A stretch of DNA of 7,733 nt. Source: CAYOBW01 sp964402115. GTDB lineage: Bacteria; Verrucomicrobiota; Kiritimatiellia; UBA8416; CAYOBW01. Shown here piece by piece: positions 1 to 4,344 of the stretch; position 1 is the first letter of the stretch, and each line of letters opens with the position of its first letter. Below the pieces are notes generated by a model. That model did no database searches. It was given only the letters and a program-made list of their open reading frames with translations, and was not told where the DNA came from. The stretch lies in NCBI GenBank assembly GCA_964402115.1, contig CAYOBW010000325.1:1-7733 (forward strand), written 5' to 3'. The position numbers and the translations under genes were made by a program.

Positions 1-37
1 GTCTCCATCGCGTGGGCAGGCGACGAGGCGTGGAGAC
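1..37. repeat. Inverted repeat with 7-bp arms
   Basis: GTCTCCA at 1-7 is the exact reverse complement of TGGAGAC at 31-37, with a 23-base G-rich spacer. The right arm runs straight into the next hairpin (36-52), so the two structures are adjacent or mutually exclusive. It could be part of a dispersed intergenic palindromic element or of the 3' end of a gene to the left. Whether it recurs elsewhere in the genome cannot be seen here. Confidence 0.4.
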
Positions 38-52
38 GGCGGTCCCCGCCGT
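36..52 (+). terminator. GC-rich hairpin, possible terminator of a gene left of the window
   Basis: ACGGCGG (36-42) and CCGCCGT (46-52) form a perfect 7-bp stem with a TCC loop. On the plus strand it is followed by TATTG, a weak T-rich tail, and then by C-rich sequence. This would suit a rightward gene ending just left of the window, but the tail is poor for a classical intrinsic terminator. A dispersed REP-like palindrome is an equal alternative. Confidence 0.35.
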
Positions 53-61
53 TATTGCCCT

Positions 62-71
62 CCCCCCCCCC
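62..71 (+). repeat. C10 homopolymer tract
   Basis: Ten consecutive C (62-71) lie between the left-edge hairpin and the promoter of the 176-residue gene, about 35 bases upstream of the -35 box. Tracts of this kind are prone to polymerase slippage and to sequencing error. It is outside any coding frame I accept, so a length change would not shift a reading frame. Any effect would have to be on transcription. Confidence 0.6.
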
Positions 72-105
72 TGCGTCACTGATGCGTTACGCTCGCACCC
101 ACACA

Positions 106-134
106 TTGACGCGTGGGATGAAGCAGCGTAAGAT
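106..134 (+). promoter_or_regulatory. Sigma70-like promoter for the glycine-zipper gene
   Basis: TTGACG (106-111) matches the -35 consensus at five of six positions. After a 17-base spacer, TAAGAT (129-134) matches the -10 consensus at four of six, including the key T, A and final AT. Transcription would start near 141, giving a leader of about 25 bases before the ATG at 166. No operator-like palindrome overlaps it. The spacing and location immediately before a gene make this the most convincing promoter in the window. Confidence 0.55.
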
Positions 135-165
135 ATTGATTGGATAGTGGAAAGGCAGGTGGGAA

Positions 166-696
166 ATGCGACGCATGGCATGGATGGCAGTTTGCGGATG
201 GCTGGCGGTACAGGGACCGGTTCTGGCGGGTCCCCACACGCGGACGGTACAGGGCGCTTTGATCGGCACAGCCTTGGGACTCGTCGTCGGTAAACACGTG
301 GACGGCATGCGCCAAGGGGTGGCCGCACCGGTCATGGGCCTCGCGGGAGCAGCCGTGGGCCACTATCTGGACCGGCAGGAGGCGGATCGCAACCGGCAGC
401 GCGCCATGGCGTACGATCAATCCACCCCCCAGCGGCTGGCCAATGCCGACGCGCGCGAGTGGGCGGGCACGCCGCCGCCGGCCACAGGGCAACCGACCGA
501 CGCCAACACGAACAACCGCCACCCCGGCGTGGATCTGATCAAGTTCTCGATCGTCACGGCAAGGGGCGCCGGTCGTGACATACCCATCCTGCGCACGGGC
601 GGACGCTTCGTCGGACCACAGGGTGAAAGCTACGACCAGTTGCCGACGACCGAGGAACTGACGCGGCGCTATGGCGGAGACGATCGTCAGCCGTAA
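166..696 (+). CDS. Secreted glycine-zipper protein with uncharacterised C-terminal domain (176 aa)
   Basis: Residues 1-22 form a signal peptide: MRR, a hydrophobic stretch, then a VLAG cleavage-like site. There is no convincing lipobox, since Cys10 lies inside the hydrophobic core. Residues 30-68 carry small-residue repeats (GALIGTALGLVVG and GLAGAAVGHYLD) separated by a short polar link, the pattern of 2TM glycine-zipper proteins of the cell envelope. DRQEADRNRQR then begins a charged, Pro/Thr/Asn-rich linker (about 69-120). Residues 121-170 form a compact C-terminal segment with IKFSIVTARGAG, RDIPILRTGGRF and a TEELTRRYG end, which I cannot assign. The start at 166 is favoured because it gives the twin-Arg n-region; Met4 and Met7 are alternatives. 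AGGTGG at 157-162 is a rather close ribosome site. It is transcribed singly, convergent to the exoprotein operon, from the promoter at 106-134. An envelope-anchored role is inferred from the glycine zipper only. Confidence 0.8.
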   Translation: MRRMAWMAVCGWLAVQGPVLAGPHTRTVQGALIGTALGLVVGKHVDGMRQGVAAPVMGLAGAAVGHYLDRQEADRNRQRAMAYDQSTPQRLANADAREWAGTPPPATGQPTDANTNNRHPGVDLIKFSIVTARGAGRDIPILRTGGRFVGPQGESYDQLPTTEELTRRYGGDDRQP

Positions 697-704
697 GGCT
701 GACG
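685..704. terminator. Perfect hairpin between convergent genes, likely bidirectional 3'-end element
   Basis: CGTCAGCC (685-692) pairs perfectly with GGCTGACG (697-704) around a GTAA loop, a GNRA-class tetraloop in the plus-strand RNA. The TAA stop of the rightward gene (694-696) sits in the loop. The structure lies 19 bases beyond the stop codon of the leftward PEP-CTERM gene, so both transcripts can read into it. Neither side has a T run, so it may act as an RNA-stabilising 3' hairpin or a weak terminator rather than a classical intrinsic one. Confidence 0.5.
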
Positions 705-723
705 CGGCGGATTAAGCATCAGA

Positions 724-1446
724 TTAGCGTCCGGCGACGACAGCGACGGCGTGTCGCCTGCGTAAGGCGGCTGCCGTGACTGTTAGTGCCACGCCCAGCA
801 TCAGCCACTCTTCAGGCTCGGGAACCTGCAGGCTGAAATTGTCTATGCCGTAGTTCTCCTCGCCGGTGCCATTGCGGAAGATGTAGACGCCCACCCAGTC
901 AATGGCCTGCAAGTCGGCCAGGTACTGCGACTCGCTCATGAACGGGCTGATATCCCAGTCCTGCCAGTTCGCCAGAGGCGCCTGGAATGTGGACCACTGC
1001 CCGGGCTGTACGCCGGTCGCATCCAGCACATACCCCCACGTGTTGCCACCGTCCACGCCCCACCGCACCTGCAACCCGCCCGGAGCGGTGTCCTCGGCCC
1101 AGAAGTCGAACTGCAGCCAGTCTTGCTGCGACCAGTTGCCGGCGAACAGACTGGTAGCCGGCGTATGCACGGTGTCATACCAGTTGGGTCCGGGATCTAC
1201 CCCAATGGCCGGAAAGTCAATGCGGAGGTAGCCATCGGGATTCCCGTTGGCGCCGGGGTTGGTCAGCGCCGGCCAGTCCCCGCGATCACGGGACCACCCC
1301 ATCACCGTGCTGTCATCCCACTTGTGTTCGCCGAGCACGATGGCCTCGACGCATACCGCCGGGAAGAGGAAAGCCAAAGCCATGGCCAGCGATCCAGCCA
1401 AGCGGATCGACCACACGCCGCGTTCCTCTTTAATCAGCCTGCTCAT
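724..1446 (-). CDS. PEP-CTERM exported protein with jelly-roll-like domain (240 aa)
   Basis: The N-terminus has a basic stretch (RLIKEER), then a hydrophobic signal segment (about 15-35). Residues 36-206 look like a carbohydrate-binding-module-like beta-sandwich: many Trp/Asp strands, NPDGYLRIDF near 69-78, and a closing DWVGVYIFRNGTG...YGIDNFSL at 183-206. The C-terminus is a sorting tail: VPEP at 208-211, EEW, a hydrophobic helix (about 214-228), RRR (229-231), then a nine-residue tail. In known systems exosortase (EpsH/XrtA type) recognises this signal and cleaves it at the cytoplasmic membrane; no exosortase is in the window. ATG at 1446 is preferred over GTG at 1461 because AAAAGGA lies just upstream of the ATG and downstream of the GTG. 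It is the last gene of the operon, 25 nt after its neighbour, and shares its N-terminal domain type with that neighbour. Substrate unknown. Confidence 0.9.
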   Translation of the reverse strand: MSRLIKEERGVWSIRLAGSLAMALAFLFPAVCVEAIVLGEHKWDDSTVMGWSRDRGDWPALTNPGANGNPDGYLRIDFPAIGVDPGPNWYDTVHTPATSLFAGNWSQQDWLQFDFWAEDTAPGGLQVRWGVDGGNTWGYVLDATGVQPGQWSTFQAPLANWQDWDISPFMSESQYLADLQAIDWVGVYIFRNGTGEENYGIDNFSLQVPEPEEWLMLGVALTVTAAALRRRHAVAVVAGR

Positions 1447-1450
1447 GCTG

Positions 1451-1457
1451 TCCTTTT
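1451..1457 (-). promoter_or_regulatory. Ribosome binding site that decides the PEP-CTERM gene start
   Basis: Read on the minus strand, AAAAGGA ends four bases before the ATG at 1446-1444. The upstream in-frame GTG (1461-1459) lies on the wrong side of this site and has only ATTCGCTTCA before it, with no purine-rich match. The ATG start is therefore chosen. Confidence 0.6.
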
Positions 1458-1471
1458 CCACTGAAGCGAAT

Positions 1472-2446
1472 CTATTCTACGCGAACCCGGTAGAAATAGC
1501 GACCTTGATTCGTCGAGGAGGGATCTACAAAGTGATTCTCCGGCGGTCCGGCGGGCACACCGGCGGCCAGCGGCGCGAAAGTCGCTGCATCCGGAGCATC
1601 CGACCGCTCAACGGCGTAAGTCCGGTTGGAGATCGAGTGCCAGCGAAGCACCACAACCCGCCCCTGCAAGCGGAGGCTCGCTTCGGCAATAGCCACCGCA
1701 AAGAAGGAGGCAGCGTTCGTCGGATCGGTGCCCGCCCGGTACTCGGCGTAGTTGCTCATACCGTCGCGATCGGCATCGACGCCGGCGTCAGAGGCGTCGC
1801 CGGGGTTGAGTCGGTGGGAGGTCTCCCAACCATCGGCCATACCGTCTGCGTCACTGTCGACAGGAGCTACTATCCCGGTCAGGACAACGTCATCCACCGC
1901 CGCGTCCTGCGCCGCCGGACTGCCGTGCCGACGAACCAGCACGCCGACCCAGTTCGCGGGATGACGGTCAGCTTCGAACTGGGCAACCGAGTTGCTCGCA
2001 CCCATCGTCCAGCCGGCCGCAAGATCCACCGGCACATCGTAGGCGCGCTCCTCATTGGCCGGCGGCGGAGTCAGCACGCACTCCCACACATTTCCGGCAG
2101 CGCCGCCCTGGAACTGCAAGGCCAGACGACTGGGCGGCAGCGCGCCACTGCGGAAGCGGAAGGCGATGCGCGTCGGGCAGATGTCGGGAGGCAGGGGCAG
2201 GCGCGCCACATCCTCGCCAAACATCGGCGCGGCGCTCTGCAGTTGCTGCCGCACGTTCAGGTAGCCGCCAGGGTTCGAGAGGCTGGCCTGGGCCGTCAGA
2301 TTGGTCCAACCGGCCGTCCCGACCTGCGACCACGTTTCGGTATGCGACCAGGGGTCGGCGCGCGCCCCGGCGGCGACCAGTCCCAGCGCCAGCACCGCGA
2401 CGGCCATCGTCACGTTCACGTCACGCGTTGTGCCTTGCCTCATCAT
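1472..2446 (-). CDS. Secreted protein: jelly-roll-like domain, TSP3-like calcium module, Fn3-like tail (324 aa)
   Basis: Residues 1-30 are a signal peptide (MAVAVLALGLVAAGARA, cut before DPWS). Residues 31-190 form a beta-sandwich-like domain resembling that of the downstream PEP-CTERM protein: NPGGYLNV near 58-65 and ANWVGVLVRR...AAVDDVVL near 164-189. Residues 197-245 are a TSP3-like module with two Asp-rich loops (DSDADGMADGWE at 197-208, DADRDGMSNYAE at 224-235), then GTDPTNA; such loops bind Ca2+ in known family members. Residues 250-324 resemble an Fn3-like end domain (VVVLRWHSISNRTYAVERS ... RYFYRVRVE). No catalytic motif or membrane anchor is visible. The open frame extends upstream to 2620, but that part is Thr/Arg-rich and overlaps the preceding gene. 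The ATGATG at 2446-2441 has a GAGG site five bases upstream and directly precedes the signal peptide. The start lies 7 nt after the previous stop. Probably a carbohydrate- or surface-binding exoprotein, by inference. Confidence 0.85.
   Translation of the reverse strand: MMRQGTTRDVNVTMAVAVLALGLVAAGARADPWSHTETWSQVGTAGWTNLTAQASLSNPGGYLNVRQQLQSAAPMFGEDVARLPLPPDICPTRIAFRFRSGALPPSRLALQFQGGAAGNVWECVLTPPPANEERAYDVPVDLAAGWTMGASNSVAQFEADRHPANWVGVLVRRHGSPAAQDAAVDDVVLTGIVAPVDSDADGMADGWETSHRLNPGDASDAGVDADRDGMSNYAEYRAGTDPTNAASFFAVAIAEASLRLQGRVVVLRWHSISNRTYAVERSDAPDAATFAPLAAGVPAGPPENHFVDPSSTNQGRYFYRVRVE
1706..1858 (-). repeat. TSP3-like Asp-rich module in the 324-aa protein
   Basis: Encodes two EF-hand-like D-x-D-x-D-G loops and the EYRAGTDPTNA ending. 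The stretch TCGCGATCGGCATCG at 1764-1778 (plus-strand reading) is identical to 3544-3558 in the equivalent module of the upstream gene, which supports recent common ancestry or gene conversion of the module. Confidence 0.75.
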
Positions 2447-2451
2447 GCGAG

Positions 2452-2455
2452 CCTC
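2452..2455 (-). promoter_or_regulatory. Shine-Dalgarno overlapping the upstream stop codon
   Basis: On the minus strand the sequence reads CCATGAGGCTCGCATGATG. GAGG overlaps the TGA stop (2456-2454) of the 612-residue gene and sits five bases before the first ATG of the 324-residue gene. Ribosomes finishing the first gene would be on the site of the second, which indicates translational coupling. Confidence 0.6.
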
Positions 2456-4292
2456 ATGGCAGCTTGGGTTTCCAGGTGAAGTTCGTCGCCGCGTAGTTGG
2501 GGGTGTGGTAGTAGTAGTACGCTTGGCCGGGCTGCAGGGAGAAGGTCGCCAGATTCCCGCCACCCGTGCCGTCGCCCCACCAACGCCCATCCAATTCGTC
2601 CCCTGCCGCGTGATTGTCAAGCAGCATGTAGTAACGCCACCCGTTGCCCGCGCGCACCCAGATCTGGTCGCCGCTGTTGCTGGCCGTGCGGTCGTAGCTC
2701 CGTCCGCCCGTGCCGTACTGCTCGAAGCCTAGCTGGTTCTTGTCGGCGCTGCCAGCGGCATGCCCGCGGGCCACCGGCAGGGGCCAGCCAAACAGCGTCC
2801 ACCCGCCGTGCTCGGTCTTGACCGTGAAGGCGGTGACATTGGTTTCGGCAAACGTCCGCCCCGCGAAAACGGTATTGGCGCGCGCCGCCGCGTTGCTGTG
2901 TACGACCCACAGCGCCTGTCCGGCCGTCATGGTGACGTCTGCCGGCGCCACACCGTCCTCTGTCCAGCCGTGGGTCACGGAGAGGTAGTAATCGACCCAC
3001 GCGCCGGATCCGTCTATCCAGCGCACCTTGTCTGCCTGGGCCTTCGTATCGGAAGCATACAGACCACGCGCGAGTTGCCGGCCCAGCGTGGCGTTGAGGT
3101 TGTTGGAGGCCGTCGGTCCGTAGTGGACCGGCACGCAGATCAGCTCGGAGCGGTTGGACGGACGATCCTGCACGAACATGGCCCACTGCTCGGCATTCGT
3201 GCACGCCTCCCCGCCGAAGGTCGCCCCCACGTCGTAGAACCGCGCGGTGTAGAGGCTCGCGGCTCCCACGTCGGTCAGGGCATTCGTACCCGTCAGCGTG
3301 TCCCGCACAGAGACCGCAGTCAGCTTGGCATTGGTCGCTATGTTGTTCGCCGCTTGCACGCTGAAGGAGCGGCCAATCAGATCGCCCGCATAAACGCTTG
3401 TGACCGTGCTTCCGCCGCCGATCAGCCTGAAGGCAATGTCATTCGCCAGGGGGCTGGTCAGATCGCAGTCCAGAACCCGCATGTAGGAGACCGCATTCGT
3501 GGGATCCGTTCCGGCCAGATACTCCTGTTTGTCCGTCCAGCCATCGCGATCGGCATCGCTGGTGTCATTCCGATTCGTGGCCGTTCCAAAGTAGTGGAGT
3601 TCCCAGCGGTCGGAGATGCCGTCCCCGCCATGGTCAATGTTCAAGGGCACGCCGCTACCGGTGTTGCCGCCAACGCTGACGCTGTCGAGGTAACCGTTCT
3701 TCCCACCGCCCGCAGCCGCAACCCTCAGCTTGCTCACCGAACTGCCGCCCGCGCCGGCGCGAAACGCCAGATTGGTCGCCAGCGGGCGCGCGAGCCGGTT
3801 GCTCACGCCGTCGCATGCGTAGATCGACCACTTTCTGCCGGTGTAGTCCAGGCGCACTGTGAGCCGCGTCCAATCGTTCTCCGGAACCGTGAACGCCGGC
3901 AGCGTCATCCAGGTCGTGTTGCTGAGCACCCGCAAGTATCCCTGGCTGTTGACGTAAAACGCCGCTGCGGAATTCGTGCCGGGAGTCGGATCGCCGCCGG
4001 CCATCCGTCGCGACGGCTTAACGTACCAATCCACCCAGACGTCCGTGGCGGCATCGCTGACATTGCGCCATAGCACGGCATTGCTGATACTGCCGGCTTT
4101 GGTCCCGCCAAAGACCGTATCGGCCTCGACATTGACACGGCTGGTGGCCACCGCCCTCCACCCGTTCTGACCGTTCAGCATGCCATCGGACCGCTCGTCG
4201 AACTTCTCGACAAACGGCAGGGCCGCCCACGCGGCGCCGCCCCACAGCGCCACCGCCGCCGCCGCTGCCACCGTTGTACGCTTGCAGTTCAT
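2454..4292 (-). CDS. Secreted protein: LamG-like domain, TSP3-like module, duplicated aromatic beta domain (612 aa)
   Basis: Residues 1-24 form a clear signal peptide (MNCKR, poly-Ala/Val core, AWA cut). Residues 25-208 resemble a LamG/concanavalin-like jelly roll: FVEKFDERSDGMLNGQNGW at the start, WTRLTVRLDY and KWSIYACDG in the middle, and YLDSVSVGG as closing strand. Residues 220-266 form a TSP3-like module (DHGGDGISDRWELHYFG, then DADRDGWTDKQEYLAGTDPTNA). Residues 275-612 are beta-rich and aromatic. Within them residues 381-468 and 497-599 look like two copies of one unit, each with a DxxxW...G.G.W..YY core and ending GQA followed by aromatics and His. No enzyme motif was found. ATG 4292 is chosen because it directly precedes the signal peptide and has AGGTGG nine bases upstream; a GTG at 4340 would add an unlikely tail. 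It lies 52 nt after the giant PATR gene and is probably co-transcribed with it. Likely a glycan-binding or matrix protein, by inference. Confidence 0.87.
   Translation of the reverse strand: MNCKRTTVAAAAAVALWGGAAWAALPFVEKFDERSDGMLNGQNGWRAVATSRVNVEADTVFGGTKAGSISNAVLWRNVSDAATDVWVDWYVKPSRRMAGGDPTPGTNSAAAFYVNSQGYLRVLSNTTWMTLPAFTVPENDWTRLTVRLDYTGRKWSIYACDGVSNRLARPLATNLAFRAGAGGSSVSKLRVAAAGGGKNGYLDSVSVGGNTGSGVPLNIDHGGDGISDRWELHYFGTATNRNDTSDADRDGWTDKQEYLAGTDPTNAVSYMRVLDCDLTSPLANDIAFRLIGGGSTVTSVYAGDLIGRSFSVQAANNIATNAKLTAVSVRDTLTGTNALTDVGAASLYTARFYDVGATFGGEACTNAEQWAMFVQDRPSNRSELICVPVHYGPTASNNLNATLGRQLARGLYASDTKAQADKVRWIDGSGAWVDYYLSVTHGWTEDGVAPADVTMTAGQALWVVHSNAAARANTVFAGRTFAETNVTAFTVKTEHGGWTLFGWPLPVARGHAAGSADKNQLGFEQYGTGGRSYDRTASNSGDQIWVRAGNGWRYYMLLDNHAAGDELDGRWWGDGTGGGNLATFSLQPGQAYYYYHTPNYAATNFTWKPKLP
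2496..2804 (-). repeat. C-terminal duplicated unit, copy 2 (residues 497-599 of the 612-aa protein)
   Basis: Starts GWTLFGWPLPV. Contains GDQIWVRAGNGWRYYMLLDN and ends FSLQPGQAYYYYHTPN. The YYYY run is four successive TAC codons (gtagtagtagta at 2508-2519 on the plus strand). It aligns by eye with copy 1 at the D-x-[VI] core, the G-x-G-x-W-x-YY turn and the GQA-aromatic-His end. Confidence 0.55.
2889..3152 (-). repeat. C-terminal duplicated unit, copy 1 (residues 381-468 of the 612-aa protein)
   Basis: Starts RSELICVPVHYG. Contains ADKVRWIDGSGAWVDYYLS and ends VTMTAGQALWVVHSNA. Order and spacing of the core motifs match copy 2, but identity outside them is low, so this is an old duplication of a beta-rich unit rather than a recent tandem copy. 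Confidence 0.5.
3498..3641 (-). repeat. TSP3-like Asp-rich module in the 612-aa protein
   Basis: Encodes a degenerate first loop (DHGGDGISD), a canonical second loop (DADRDGWTD) and EYLAGTDPTNA. It is the counterpart of the module at 1706-1858. The first loop here has His-Gly-Gly replacing acidic positions, so one of the two calcium sites may be lost. Confidence 0.7.
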
Positions 4293-4344
4293 GTCCCTGA
4301 TCCACCTGCCCTGCCCGCCCTCACGGCCAGCAGGGCACACGCGT

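Noticed and set aside
76..522. Minus-strand open frame of 148 codons over the left intergenic region
   Set aside because: It is antisense to the glycine-zipper gene, reads through the promoter, and shows no signal peptide or motif.
1247..2479. Plus-strand open frame of 410 codons
   Set aside because: Antisense across three genes of the operon, including their junctions. The translation has low-complexity Arg/His composition and no domain.
2447..2620. Upstream extension of the 324-aa gene (58 extra codons)
   Set aside because: The extension overlaps the end of the 612-aa gene, is Thr/Arg/Pro-rich shadow sequence, and would bury the signal peptide. The ATG at 2446 has a good ribosome site.
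2760..4073. Plus-strand open frame of 437 codons
   Set aside because: Wholly antisense to the 612-aa gene, Arg/Val/Gly-rich, no recognisable motif and no convincing ribosome site.
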